A stretch of 64,000 nt of DNA, from NCBI RefSeq assembly GCF_012113595.1, contig NZ_CP050831.1:62001-126000 (forward strand). The letters run 5' to 3'. Of the stretch, positions 43,194 through 52,049 are shown piece by piece. The translations under genes were made by a program, and so were the position numbers. The notes under the pieces were generated by a model. That model ran no database searches and was not told where the DNA came from. It worked only from the letters and a program-made list of their open reading frames with translations. The stretch comes from Bacteroides faecium (lineage in GTDB: Bacteria; Bacteroidota; Bacteroidia; Bacteroidales; Bacteroidaceae). Each line of letters opens with the position of its first letter. Position 1 is the first letter of the stretch.

Positions 43194-43201
43194 CAAATAT
43201 A
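43194..43201 (-). promoter_or_regulatory. -7 element of trxA
   Basis: TATATTTG on the minus strand matches TAnnTTTG, 50 bp before the trxA start. No clear -33 element. Confidence 0.55.
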
Positions 43202-43316
43202 ATCAAATTATTCCATTTGGTTATATCCGCAGGCATTTTTAAGAGACGCAACCTGAAAAGAGAAAATGCTAATAAATAACAATTATCGCTTTTTACAAAT
43301 AAATCGTGAATTTAAA

Positions 43317-43347
43317 ATTGTAGTTTCCGCCTATTGTGTTACCTTTG
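43317..43347 (+). promoter_or_regulatory. Promoter of the nitronate monooxygenase-like gene
   Basis: ATTG (43317-43320), a 19-bp spacer and TACCTTTG (43340-43347) approximate the consensus. It implies a leader of about 205 nt before the start at 43560. Nothing else was recognised in the 415-bp divergent gap from trxA. Confidence 0.6.
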
Positions 43348-43559
43348 CCACTGTTTGAGTTACGAATCGTTATCGCTTAGTTCTTCTTTTTATATCCTTT
43401 TATAAAGCAGACCTCTCCTTTAATTATCTCCCTCATTCTTTTTTTAGTATTCAATTAATTATTTTTTTAAATGAACATTTACATTTCAGGAGATTGCCGG
43501 ACGAATAGAATACCGGAAGTATATGTATCCACTTATTGTCTTATCACAACATCAATTAT

Positions 43560-44651
43560 ATGAAACCATTTTTTATTGGAAATATAGAAATAAAAACACC
43601 TATCATACAAGGTGGAATGGGAGTCGGAATTTCATTATCCGGCCTGGCGTCAGCCGTAGCCAACGAAGGCGGCATAGGTGTTATTTCATGCGCAGGCTTA
43701 GGTTTGCTATACCCGAAAGGGAAAGGTAGTTACACCGAGAAATGCATTTGCGGGCTGAAAGAAGAAATCCACAAGGCACGGCAGAAATCAAAAGGAATCA
43801 TCGGGGTGAATATCATGGTGGCATTATCCAATTATGCCGAAATGGTACGCACTGCCATAAACGAGAAAATAGATGTAATCTTTGCCGGAGCAGGATTACC
43901 CCTTGACCTGCCCCTATACCTGACACAAGAAAGCAAAACGAAACTAGTTCCCATCGTATCTTCTTCAAGAGCTGCCAGGGTTATATGTGAGAAATGGCTG
44001 AAGAATCACGATTATCTGCCTGACGCCATCGTAGTGGAAGGTCCCAAGACCGGCGGGCATCTGGGATTCAAGAAAGAGCAGTTGCAAGATGAGAAATATG
44101 CTCTGGAAGCATTGATACCGGAAGTGGTAGCGATTGCATCGAGCTACAAAGAAAAAAAGAATATCCCTGTCATTGCCGCCGGCGGAATCTCCACAGGCGA
44201 AGATATTGCGAGGTTCATGCAATTGGGAGCCTCGGCTGTGCAGATGGGAAGTATTTTTGTAACTACACTGGAGTGTGATGCTTCGCAGACCTTCAAAGAA
44301 GTGTACATCGACTCTAAAGCCGAAGACGTTCTCATTATTGAAAGCCCCGTAGGAATGCCCGGAAGAGCTATCAACGGAGAATTTATACGTAATGTAGAAA
44401 AAGGACAGGAAAAGCCCAAGTGCTGCCCGTTCCATTGCATCAAGACATGCGACTATCAGAAGAGTCCTTATTGCATTATCAAGGCATTGTACAACGCAGC
44501 CAAAGGAAACATGAAAAGAGGATATGCATTTGCCGGAAGCAACGCCTTCCTCTCTGATAAGATACGCAGCGTGAAAGAAGTGATAAACACATTAGATAAT
44601 GAGTTCCTGCTGGCAAGCAGCCGATTGGCTCCAATGAAAATAAGGAGCTGA
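43560..44651 (+). CDS. NAD(P)H-dependent flavin oxidoreductase / nitronate monooxygenase family
   Basis: The 363-aa TIM-barrel protein has the family's N-terminal IKTPIIQGGMGVGISLSGLASAVANEGGIGVIS, the central VEGPKTGGHLGF (catalytic His region), and FMN-phosphate-binding IPVIAAGGISTGEDIARFMQLGASAVQMGS. A Cys-rich C-terminal stretch (KCCPFHCIKTCDYQKSPYCI) is typical of the FabK-like/2-nitropropane dioxygenase subgroup of Bacteroidetes and Clostridia. Substrate is not known. The start is the ATG at 43560; an upstream TTG-initiated extension is not needed. Confidence 0.88.
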   Translation: MKPFFIGNIEIKTPIIQGGMGVGISLSGLASAVANEGGIGVISCAGLGLLYPKGKGSYTEKCICGLKEEIHKARQKSKGIIGVNIMVALSNYAEMVRTAINEKIDVIFAGAGLPLDLPLYLTQESKTKLVPIVSSSRAARVICEKWLKNHDYLPDAIVVEGPKTGGHLGFKKEQLQDEKYALEALIPEVVAIASSYKEKKNIPVIAAGGISTGEDIARFMQLGASAVQMGSIFVTTLECDASQTFKEVYIDSKAEDVLIIESPVGMPGRAINGEFIRNVEKGQEKPKCCPFHCIKTCDYQKSPYCIIKALYNAAKGNMKRGYAFAGSNAFLSDKIRSVKEVINTLDNEFLLASSRLAPMKIRS

Positions 44652-44669
44652 AAAAGAAATAATAGATTG

Positions 44670-44715
44670 AAAAAGAGTATGCCTTTCTTATGTCAAGGTA
44701 TACTCTTTTTTGTTT
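44670..44715. terminator. Rho-independent terminator, possibly bidirectional
   Basis: Arms 44670-44685 and 44695-44710 pair with one mismatch, flanked by A- and T-runs, between the convergent oxidoreductase and dnaE genes. Confidence 0.85.
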
Positions 44716-44743
44716 TAACAAGCAAGTCCGGATGGACACCCAA

Positions 44744-47700
44744 TCAATTGATATGAAATCCCAGTTCGGGACGGTCTTTTAAATAGGTAATTAACTCACG
44801 GCCTACCGAAAGCTTGATCGGGCGGGAAATCAAATCGACCGACACACGATTGACATCGACATCATCCGTCACCTTGAAATAGAGTTCTGTATTGCCCGGA
44901 TGCTCTTTAGTCAACGACGCAAGCTCCTTGATTAAAGCGGAGTTCAATACCGACAGAGGTATCATGATTGTTATTTTCTGTACGAGTTCATCCTTCACGT
45001 CCGGGAGAAGTTCCATAGAAGTAATTTTCACTTCCAGCTCATCCTGCCGCCATTGTTTTGCCTGACAACGGGCTTTGATATACAGGAAAGTTCCTTCGTT
45101 GAGGTATCCTTGATAAGTCACCCAGTCATTTCCCCAAAATGGGATTTCGGTAGAACCGGAATAATCCTCTATCTTGGCGATGCCGTAAGGGTTTCCATTC
45201 TTGCTGATTCCACGACGAACACTGGTCACAATTCCGCCCATCGTTATTTCACGACCGACAAGCGCAGCCTTATCTTCCAAATCTGCCATACGCGTGTTGC
45301 AGACATGATCCAGTACAATCACAAATTCATCCAACGGGTGGGCAGACAAATAGATACCTACCAAATCACGTTCACGGTTCAGACGGTCAAGATCGTTCCA
45401 GCGTTCCACTCCTTGCGGTATTTCAGGAGTTGCCACGTCAATCACGTTATCACCGCCAAACAGAGAGTTGACCGCAGCCGACTTATCCGCCTGATAACGG
45501 TTACCATAGCGCATCAGGGTTTCAAGGAAGACTTCCCCTTTGGAGTTGACGGCGAAGTATTGTTCGCGTTTCAGTTCCGGGAAACTGTCGAAACCACCGG
45601 CCAAAGCAAGACATTCCATATTCTTCTTGTTGCAGGCATTCAGGTTGACACGCTGTACAAAGTCGAATATTCCGGTGAAAGGGCCGTTCTTCTCACGTTC
45701 TTCCATAATACTTTGCACGGCGGCTTCGCCTACTCCTTTCACAGCACCGAGCCCGAAACGGATATTACCGTCATGGTTTACGGTGAATTTCAAGTTACTC
45801 TCATTGACATCCGGGCCCAAGGTCAGAATACCCATCGCCTTACATTCGTCCATCAGTTTCGTGATGTCGGTAATGTTAGACAAACTTCGGCTCATTACAG
45901 CCGCCATATATTCGGAAGGGTAGTTCGCTTTCAGATAAGCTGTCTGATAAGCTACCCATGAATAGCAGGTTGCGTGAGATTTATTGAAAGCGTAGGACGC
46001 AAATTTCTCCCAGTCCGCCCAAATCTTTTCAAGGACTTTCGGATTGTGTCCATTTTTTCGACCGCCTTCGATAAATTTAGGTTTCATGTGATCCAGCTTG
46101 TCACGCAGCTTCTTACCCATCGCTTTACGAAGAGCATCGGATTCACCACGGGTAAAATCCGCCAGCAGACGTGACAAAAGCATCACCTGTTCCTGATAGA
46201 CCGTGATGCCATACGTATCACTCAAGTATTTCTCCATTACCGGAATATCATACTCAATCGGCTTGCGTCCGTGCTTACGGTCGATAAAATCAGGGATATA
46301 ATCCATCGGTCCCGGACGATAGAGAGCATTCATGGCAATCAAATCCTCGAATGTAGAAGGCTGCAATTCGCGCAAGTACTTCTGCATACCGGCAGATTCA
46401 AACTGGAATGTACCGATTGTTCGACCGTCACTATATAGTTTATAGGTCGCGGGGTCACATATATCTATGCTATCTACATCAACTAAGATGCTACGGCTCA
46501 GGCGGATATTTTCAACGGCTTCTTTTATGATGGACAAAGTTTTCAGTCCCAGGAAGTCCATCTTAATCAATCCGGTATCCTCGATCACCGAGCCTTCATA
46601 TTGCGTGACGAGCATCTTTTCACCCGTCTCTTTATCATCGGCAGTGCTGACAGGCACCCAGTCGGTTATATCATCACGGCAGATAATCGTACCACAGGCG
46701 TGTACACCCGTACCACGGACATTACCCTCGAGCATCTTGGCATACTTGAGCGTATCCCGCACCAATGGGTCCGGCGATACTTCGGCCGCCTGCAATTCGG
46801 GAACATATTCGATGGCATTGCGCAGGTTCAGCTTCTTGTCGGGAATCTTATCCGGCACTAATTTTGCCAGGCGGTCGGATTCGGAAAGAGGAAGTTTCTG
46901 TACACGAGCAACGTCCTTAATCGCCAGCTTCGTAGCCATCGTACCATAAGTGATGATATGGGCTACCTTTTCCTGTCCATATTTATTAGTTACCCAACGG
47001 AGCACTTCACCACGACCGTCATCATCGAAGTCCACATCAATATCGGGCAATGAGATACGGTCAGGATTCAGGAAACGCTCGAACAGCAAGTCGTACTGGA
47101 TAGGGTCGATTTTCGTAATACCCAGACAGTAGGCCACTGCCGAACCGGCAGCCGAACCACGCCCCGGCCCTACTGACACTCCTAACTCTGTACGAGCCGC
47201 ATTGATAAAGTCCTGCACAATCAAGAAGTATCCGGGAAAACCCATCGTTTTCATGATGTACAACTCGAAGTTCAGACGTTCCTTGACTTCTTCGGACAGC
47301 GGGTCACCATATATCCGCTTCGCTCCGTCGAAAGCTAACTTGGCAAGATAGTCTCCCTCGAGTTTGATACGATAGAGTTTATCATAACCTCCCAAACGTT
47401 TTATTTTATCTTTCGCATCCTCCTCACTCAAAACGACATTTCCATTTTCGTCCTGCGTAAATTCATCGAACAGGTCTTTTTCCGTTAGCTTTGCCCTGTA
47501 TCCTTCTTCCGTTCCGAAGTCTTCGGGAATGGCGAAAGTAGGCATGATAGGTGCATGGTCGATGGAGTAATATTCTACTTTATTGAGGAGTTCCAATGTA
47601 TTGCTCAGTGCTTCAGGCACGTCTGCAAAGAGTTCATTCATCTCTTCACGCGTCTTCATCCACTCCTGTTTTGTGTAAAGCATACGGCCCGGATCATCCA

Positions 47701-48550
47701 GGTCCTTGCCGGTACTCAAGCAAATCAGCCGGTCGTGCGCTTCGGCATTTTCTTCGTCCACGAAGTGAACGTCGTTCGTACAAATCAGTTTGATGTTGAA
47801 CTTCTGCGCATACTCCATCAAGTGTTTGTTCACATTCACCTGCAATGGGTAACATTCGTGATTGGCACGGGGAACAGTCGCCTTATGACGTTGCATCTCA
47901 AGATAGAAATCGTCACCAAACAAGTTCTTATACCATTGTATAGCTTCTTCAGCTTCTGCAAATTGCCCGGCAGTAATCCGTTTCGGTATTTCACCACCGA
48001 GACAGGCAGAACATACCATCAGTCCTTCATGATACTTTTCAAGTTCGCTGCGGTCTGTACGCGGACGCATATAGTACCCTCGCGTCCATGCGTGCGATAC
48101 TAGCTTAATAAGGTTATGATAACCTTTCTCGTTCTTTGCCAGTACGATCAGGTGATAACCGCTTTGGTCGGGTTTTCCCTCTTTCAGATCCATCGTACGG
48201 CGCGCCACATACATTTCACAACCGATGATGGGTTTGAAGAGTTTGTTTTCCGCTTCTACTATCTTGGCTTTGCAAGCGGCAATCTCCGCTTCTTTATCTT
48301 CACATTCTATCGTACCGGCCTCGATTCCCGCTATTCGCTTCTTCAAGTCTTTGATTTCACCTTTCGGGCCGCTATTCTTTTTATTGACGTAGTTCGTAAA
48401 TTCCTTGATACCGAACATATTTCCATGGTCGGTCACAGCAATACCCTTCATTCCATTCTTCATTGCTTTATCGACCAGACGAGCGACGCTTGCCTGACCA
48501 TCCAAGAGAGAATATTGGGTATGGACATGTAAATGAACGAAATCCTGCAT
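44744..48550 (-). CDS. dnaE: DNA polymerase III subunit alpha
   Basis: The 1268-aa replicative polymerase starts with a PHP domain (HVHTQYSLLDGQ, VTDHGNMFG), which in this protein also keeps a large insertion with charged repeats near residues 60-100. The catalytic palm carries PDIDVDFDDDGRGEVL (metal-binding Asp pair), with GPGRGSAAGS before it. KSHATCYSWVAYQTAYLKANYP, a tandem helix-hairpin-helix region and a C-terminal OB fold (GGIVTSVRRGISKNGNPYGIAKIEDYSG) follow. It synthesises the leading and lagging strands as part of the holoenzyme. Length and domain order are normal for Bacteroides. It is monocistronic. Confidence 0.97.
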   Translation of the reverse strand: MQDFVHLHVHTQYSLLDGQASVARLVDKAMKNGMKGIAVTDHGNMFGIKEFTNYVNKKNSGPKGEIKDLKKRIAGIEAGTIECEDKEAEIAACKAKIVEAENKLFKPIIGCEMYVARRTMDLKEGKPDQSGYHLIVLAKNEKGYHNLIKLVSHAWTRGYYMRPRTDRSELEKYHEGLMVCSACLGGEIPKRITAGQFAEAEEAIQWYKNLFGDDFYLEMQRHKATVPRANHECYPLQVNVNKHLMEYAQKFNIKLICTNDVHFVDEENAEAHDRLICLSTGKDLDDPGRMLYTKQEWMKTREEMNELFADVPEALSNTLELLNKVEYYSIDHAPIMPTFAIPEDFGTEEGYRAKLTEKDLFDEFTQDENGNVVLSEEDAKDKIKRLGGYDKLYRIKLEGDYLAKLAFDGAKRIYGDPLSEEVKERLNFELYIMKTMGFPGYFLIVQDFINAARTELGVSVGPGRGSAAGSAVAYCLGITKIDPIQYDLLFERFLNPDRISLPDIDVDFDDDGRGEVLRWVTNKYGQEKVAHIITYGTMATKLAIKDVARVQKLPLSESDRLAKLVPDKIPDKKLNLRNAIEYVPELQAAEVSPDPLVRDTLKYAKMLEGNVRGTGVHACGTIICRDDITDWVPVSTADDKETGEKMLVTQYEGSVIEDTGLIKMDFLGLKTLSIIKEAVENIRLSRSILVDVDSIDICDPATYKLYSDGRTIGTFQFESAGMQKYLRELQPSTFEDLIAMNALYRPGPMDYIPDFIDRKHGRKPIEYDIPVMEKYLSDTYGITVYQEQVMLLSRLLADFTRGESDALRKAMGKKLRDKLDHMKPKFIEGGRKNGHNPKVLEKIWADWEKFASYAFNKSHATCYSWVAYQTAYLKANYPSEYMAAVMSRSLSNITDITKLMDECKAMGILTLGPDVNESNLKFTVNHDGNIRFGLGAVKGVGEAAVQSIMEEREKNGPFTGIFDFVQRVNLNACNKKNMECLALAGGFDSFPELKREQYFAVNSKGEVFLETLMRYGNRYQADKSAAVNSLFGGDNVIDVATPEIPQGVERWNDLDRLNRERDLVGIYLSAHPLDEFVIVLDHVCNTRMADLEDKAALVGREITMGGIVTSVRRGISKNGNPYGIAKIEDYSGSTEIPFWGNDWVTYQGYLNEGTFLYIKARCQAKQWRQDELEVKITSMELLPDVKDELVQKITIMIPLSVLNSALIKELASLTKEHPGNTELYFKVTDDVDVNRVSVDLISRPIKLSVGRELITYLKDRPELGFHIN

Positions 48551-48603
48551 AATGATAAGTAGTTAAATTGAAGGCATAAAATTACTACCTCTTGGGTTAT
48601 AAA

Positions 48604-48611
48604 CAAAAATA
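48604..48611 (-). promoter_or_regulatory. -7 element of dnaE
   Basis: TATTTTTG on the minus strand lies 54 bp before the dnaE start. No clear -33 match. Confidence 0.5.
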
Positions 48612-48654
48612 ATCCTCAAAAAGTTATCAACATTCGCATTTCTATGCCCATTTA

Positions 48655-48686
48655 CTTGCTGATATTTTAAATTAAGTATATTTTTG
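48655..48686 (+). promoter_or_regulatory. Promoter of psd-pssA
   Basis: CTTG (48655-48658), a 20-bp spacer and TATTTTTG (48679-48686) approximate the consensus, 26 bp before the psd start. Confidence 0.6.
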
Positions 48687-48711
48687 CAGTCAATATCATT
48701 AAACAGCATTC

Positions 48712-49398
48712 ATGAGCCGACTAAAGAAATTGAAGAAAATACGTATTCACCGTGAAGGAACACATATATTATGGGCTAGCTTCTTGCTATTGCTATTGAT
48801 TAATGCCGCTCTTTATTGGGGAATCGATTGCAAAATTCCATTTTATGTGGTAGCAGCAGCAAGTATTGCAGTCTATCTGCTAATGGTGAATTTCTTCCGT
48901 TGTCCGATCCGTCTCTTCGGGCAGGACACTGAGAAAATAGTCGTTGCACCTGCCGACGGGAAAATCGTCGTAATCGAAGAAGTCGATGAAAACGAATATT
49001 TCCATGATCGCCGTTTGATGATTTCTATATTTATGAGCATTGTGAATGTTCACGCCAACTGGTATCCGGTGGACGGCACTATCAAGAAGGTGGCTCATCA
49101 CAATGGTAACTTTATGAAAGCCTGGCTGCCGAAAGCCAGCACAGAGAATGAACGTTCTACGGTAGTGATTGAAACACCGGAAGGTGTGGAAGTGCTCACC
49201 CGCCAGATAGCCGGTGCTGTGGCACGCCGTATTGTAACCTACGCTGAGGTAGGCGAAGAATGTTATATCGACGAACACATGGGATTCATCAAATTCGGCT
49301 CCCGTGTGGATGTATATTTGCCCATTGGTACAGAGGTCTGTGTCAGCATGGGGCAATTAACGACCGGTAACCAAACGGTTATCGCCAAACTTAAATAA
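48712..49398 (+). CDS. psd: Phosphatidylserine decarboxylase
   Basis: The 228-aa enzyme converts phosphatidylserine to phosphatidylethanolamine at the inner membrane. It is the short, PSD-A-like form with two N-terminal helices (HILWASFLLLLLINAALYWG and CKIPFYVVAAASIAVYLLMV). Motifs VVAPADGKIVVIEEV and SIVNVHANWYPVDG (catalytic His) are present. FIKFGSRVDVYLP contains the Gly-Ser pair that is cleaved to form the pyruvoyl group. pssA follows after 10 bp, so substrate maker and user are cotranscribed. Confidence 0.95.
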   Translation: MSRLKKLKKIRIHREGTHILWASFLLLLLINAALYWGIDCKIPFYVVAAASIAVYLLMVNFFRCPIRLFGQDTEKIVVAPADGKIVVIEEVDENEYFHDRRLMISIFMSIVNVHANWYPVDGTIKKVAHHNGNFMKAWLPKASTENERSTVVIETPEGVEVLTRQIAGAVARRIVTYAEVGEECYIDEHMGFIKFGSRVDVYLPIGTEVCVSMGQLTTGNQTVIAKLK

Positions 49399-49408
49399 TT
49401 CTGTCACA

Positions 49409-50116
49409 ATGACAAACGTTATTAAAAACAGTATCCCGAATACCGTAACCTGCCTGAACCTTTTCTCCGGTTGTATTGCTTGCGTCATGGCTTTTGAAGC
49501 AAAATACGAACTGGCACTGCTTTTTATCGCTTTAAGCTCTATCTTCGATTTCTTCGACGGACTGTTGGCACGTGTGCTCAACGCTCATTCCGTCATCGGG
49601 AAAGACTTGGATTCGCTGGCTGATGATGTCAGCTTCGGCTTTGCGCCTTCAGTGATTGTATTCTCTTTGTTTAAAGAGATGTACTATCCGGCAAATATGG
49701 AATTTATAGCTCCCTACTTGCCTTATGCGGCATTTTTGATTTCCGTATTCTCTGCTTTGCGCTTGGCAAAGTTCAATAATGATACCCGGCAGACAAGCTC
49801 TTTTGTCGGCCTTCCTGTTCCTGCCAATGCTTTATTCTGGGGCTCTTTGGTGGCAGGCACACATGACTTGCTGATTTCCGAAAGCTGCCATCCTGTCTAT
49901 CTTTTTATACTCGTTTGTCTGTCTTCATGGTTGCTGGTATCCGAAATACCGATGTTTTCCCTGAAATTCAAAAGCCTGTCATGGGCTGACAATAAAGTCA
50001 GTTTTATTTTCTTGATTATTTGTATTCCTTTACTTGTTTTCCTGGGAATCAGTAGCTTTGCAGCCATTATTGTATGGTATATTTTACTTTCACTTTTTAC
50101 AAGAAAAAGTAAATAA
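49409..50116 (+). CDS. pssA: CDP-diacylglycerol-serine O-phosphatidyltransferase
   Basis: The 235-aa membrane enzyme makes phosphatidylserine from CDP-diacylglycerol and serine. It has about six to eight transmembrane helices and the CDP-alcohol phosphotransferase motif DG-x2-AR-x8-G-x3-D-x3-D, seen as FDGLLARVLNAHSVIGKDLDSLADD. It is adjacent to psd, giving a two-step route to phosphatidylethanolamine. Confidence 0.95.
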   Translation: MTNVIKNSIPNTVTCLNLFSGCIACVMAFEAKYELALLFIALSSIFDFFDGLLARVLNAHSVIGKDLDSLADDVSFGFAPSVIVFSLFKEMYYPANMEFIAPYLPYAAFLISVFSALRLAKFNNDTRQTSSFVGLPVPANALFWGSLVAGTHDLLISESCHPVYLFILVCLSSWLLVSEIPMFSLKFKSLSWADNKVSFIFLIICIPLLVFLGISSFAAIIVWYILLSLFTRKSK

Positions 50117-50183
50117 ACAATCTCTTGGCACGTTTGTTGTACTATGAGTTTTATCAAAGTTACAATATAAAAATCATAGCCCG

Positions 50184-50489
50184 ATGCATATACTTTTATT
50201 TATACTCATCTTTATTATTGCCATTGTCGTATTTGGTCTTTCGATTGTAGGATTTCTGCTAAGAGCCATATTCGGGATAGGGCGTCGTTCGTCGTCATCG
50301 TCGTCGCGTCCGAAGCAAGCTGAATCAGGACATGGTACCACGGGACAACAGAGTTACAATCAGGGAACACAGAACCCGGCGGATAATGAAGAAGAGATAT
50401 ATTCGGAGAATGTATCGGGAAGAAGGCACAAGAAAATATTCACGCAGGATGATGGTGAATATGTGGACTTCGAGGAAATTAAGGAATAG
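50184..50489 (+). CDS. DUF4834-like small membrane protein
   Basis: The 101-aa protein has an N-terminal helix (LLFILIFIIAIVVFGLSIVGFLL), a Ser/Arg-rich linker (GRRSSSSSSRPKQ), a Gln/Gly-rich low-complexity part and an acidic tail with QDDGEYVDFEEI. It fits the DUF4834 family often found after pssA in Bacteroides. Function unknown. It is 67 bp after pssA and is probably cotranscribed. Confidence 0.75.
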   Translation: MHILLFILIFIIAIVVFGLSIVGFLLRAIFGIGRRSSSSSSRPKQAESGHGTTGQQSYNQGTQNPADNEEEIYSENVSGRRHKKIFTQDDGEYVDFEEIKE

Positions 50490-50522
50490 TGATTAATAGC
50501 TGCACTACATAGTTTAATCACT
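50488..50522. terminator. Small hairpin between convergent genes
   Basis: AGTGATTAA (50488-50496) and TTAATCACT (50514-50522) are perfect complements around a 17-nt loop, located between the DUF4834 and deaminase stop codons. Confidence 0.5.
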
Positions 50523-50533
50523 TACGTCATCAC

Positions 50534-50971
50534 TTATCTCCGTTTCGCAGCAAAAAACTCTTTCATAAGCGTGGCACACTCGTCAGCCATCAGTCCTTTA
50601 ACAACAACAGTTTTAGGATGCAGAGCCGAACCGGCATATTTCTGATAACCACGTTTCTCATCTTCGGCACCAAATACAAGTCTGCCTGTCTGTGCCCAGG
50701 CAATAGCTCCGGCACACATCACGCAAGGTTCAACGGTGACATACAGGGTGCATTCATTGAGATATTTACCACCAAGTACATTGGCTGCAGCAGTAATCGC
50801 CTGCATTTCGGCATGAGCCGTCACATCATTCAATGTTTCTGTCAGATTGTGAGCACGTGCGATAATCCGCTCTTTACAAACCACGATAGCTCCCACGGGA
50901 ACTTCTCCCCGGTCGGCAGCTTTACGCGCCTCTATCAAAGCTTGTTTCATGAAGTAAGTATCGTCCAGCAT
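50534..50971 (-). CDS. Nucleoside deaminase, TadA/guanine-deaminase-like
   Basis: The 145-aa protein has both zinc motifs of the cytidine-deaminase fold: HAEMQAI (His ligand and catalytic Glu) and PCVMCAGAI (two Cys ligands). The N-terminus DDTYFMKQALIEARKAADRGEVPVGAIVV and the C-terminus KGLMADECATLMKEFFAAKR match TadA, which makes inosine at the wobble position of tRNA-Arg. A guanine deaminase cannot be excluded from sequence, but TadA is the more likely role. It is 4 bp after the small RHH-type gene, so they may be cotranscribed. Confidence 0.88.
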   Translation of the reverse strand: MLDDTYFMKQALIEARKAADRGEVPVGAIVVCKERIIARAHNLTETLNDVTAHAEMQAITAAANVLGGKYLNECTLYVTVEPCVMCAGAIAWAQTGRLVFGAEDEKRGYQKYAGSALHPKTVVVKGLMADECATLMKEFFAAKRR

Positions 50972-50975
50972 ATTC

Positions 50976-51179
50976 TTATCGTCTCATATCGTGTTCACCG
51001 AAAAGGGTGGGATAATCTTCTTCCATATTCTTATGGATAAACATGAGAATGGTTTCACGAAGCCAACGTGACTTATTCGATATCTTGTATTTTTCAAGAT
51101 AACGATCAACTATCAGTTGCTCTTCGTCGCTCAACAAAATGCTCATCCGTCGTTCTCTTTTGGTACACTCGACGTGCAT
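50976..51179 (-). CDS. Small ribbon-helix-helix-like protein
   Basis: The protein has 67 residues from the Met at 51179. MSILLSDEEQLIVDRYLEKYKISNKSRWLRETILMFIHKNMEEDYPTLF has the strand-helix-helix pattern of RHH DNA-binding proteins, with a basic N-terminus. An in-frame Met at 51209 is disfavoured because the promoter (51247-51218) predicts a transcription start only about 2 nt before it; Met at 51146 is also possible. Likely a small regulator or antitoxin-type protein, without a visible partner toxin. Confidence 0.7.
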   Translation of the reverse strand: MHVECTKRERRMSILLSDEEQLIVDRYLEKYKISNKSRWLRETILMFIHKNMEEDYPTLFGEHDMRR

Positions 51180-51217
51180 TTTCAGGCACTTCTTATTCCT
51201 TTTTCTCATATCTTCTG

Positions 51218-51247
51218 CAAAATTACTTTTACTTCTGTAAATTCAAA
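51218..51247 (-). promoter_or_regulatory. Promoter of the RHH-like/deaminase pair
   Basis: On the minus strand TTTG (51247-51244), an 18-bp spacer and TAATTTTG (51225-51218) fit the consensus well. It decides the start of the small RHH-like gene. Confidence 0.65.
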
Positions 51248-51276
51248 GAATAAAAGCAGTAAATTTGCAAAAAAAG

Positions 51277-51645
51277 ATGGCTAAACATAATGAATTGGGT
51301 AAAGCCGGAGAAGATGCCGCTGTAGCCTATCTCGAACAGCATGGTTATATCATTCGTGACCGGAATTGGCGAAAAGGGCATTTCGAACTGGATATTGTGG
51401 CCGCAAAGGAGAATGAGTTGATTGTAGTTGAGGTTAAAACCCGCAGCAACACTCAGTTTGCCGAACCGGAAGATGCCGTTGACCTGCCCAAAATAAGACG
51501 TACGGTACGTGCTGCGGATACGTACATGAAACTGTTTCAGATTGATGCCTCTGTACGTTTCGATATTATTACCGTAGTGGGTAACGACAATGGGGATTTC
51601 AAGATTGAACATATGAAGGAAGCGTTTTATCCGCCCTTATTCTAA
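51277..51645 (+). CDS. UPF0102 / YraN-family nuclease-like protein
   Basis: The 122-aa protein has the YraN features GKAGEDAAVAYLEQHGY, a DRNWR stretch, GHFELDIVAAKENELIVVEVKTR with the PD-(D/E)XK core (ELD and EVK), and a helical tail. This fold suggests a nucleic-acid role; no activity is proved for the family. The ATG at 51277 is chosen over an upstream TTG at 51265. Confidence 0.9.
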   Translation: MAKHNELGKAGEDAAVAYLEQHGYIIRDRNWRKGHFELDIVAAKENELIVVEVKTRSNTQFAEPEDAVDLPKIRRTVRAADTYMKLFQIDASVRFDIITVVGNDNGDFKIEHMKEAFYPPLF

Positions 51646-51692
51646 TGCTAATCATAAAGAGTGTACACAGATTTATTATAAATTGATTTATT

Positions 51693-52049
51693 ATGAACGT
51701 AGAAACTGTCAGAGAATATTGCTTGAGTAAGAAAGGTGCCACCGAATCTTTTCCTTTTGACGACGTATCACTAGTTATAAAGGTAATGAATAAAATGTTT
51801 GCTCTTATTGATTTGGAAGAAGCCAATCATATCGCATTGAAATGCGACCCGGAGAAAGCGATTGAACTGCGCGAACATTATTCCGGAATTGAAGGAGCTT
51901 ACCATTTCAACAAGAAGTATTGGAATAGTGTCCGCTTTGACAGTGATGTAGATGACAAGTTCATGAAAGAACTTATAGACCATTCCTACGATGAAGTAAT
52001 CAAGAAGTTTACTAAAAAGTTACGTGCAGAATATGATGCTCTCCCCTGA
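51693..52049 (+). CDS. MmcQ/YjbR-family protein
   Basis: The 118-aa protein matches the double-wing MmcQ/YjbR fold: MNVETVREYCLSKKGATESFPF, VIKVMNKMFALIDL, IALKCDPEKAIELREHY and DDKFMKELIDHSYDEVI. Such proteins bind DNA in structural studies but their role is unclear. Its 3' end overlaps the biotin ligase gene by 14-17 bp, so the two are cotranscribed. Confidence 0.88.
   Translation: MNVETVREYCLSKKGATESFPFDDVSLVIKVMNKMFALIDLEEANHIALKCDPEKAIELREHYSGIEGAYHFNKKYWNSVRFDSDVDDKFMKELIDHSYDEVIKKFTKKLRAEYDALP

Noticed and set aside
45053..45961. 302-aa plus-strand open frame and neighbours at 46467 and 47555
   Set aside because: They are opposite dnaE, which is unmistakable; long antisense frames are common in this codon usage.
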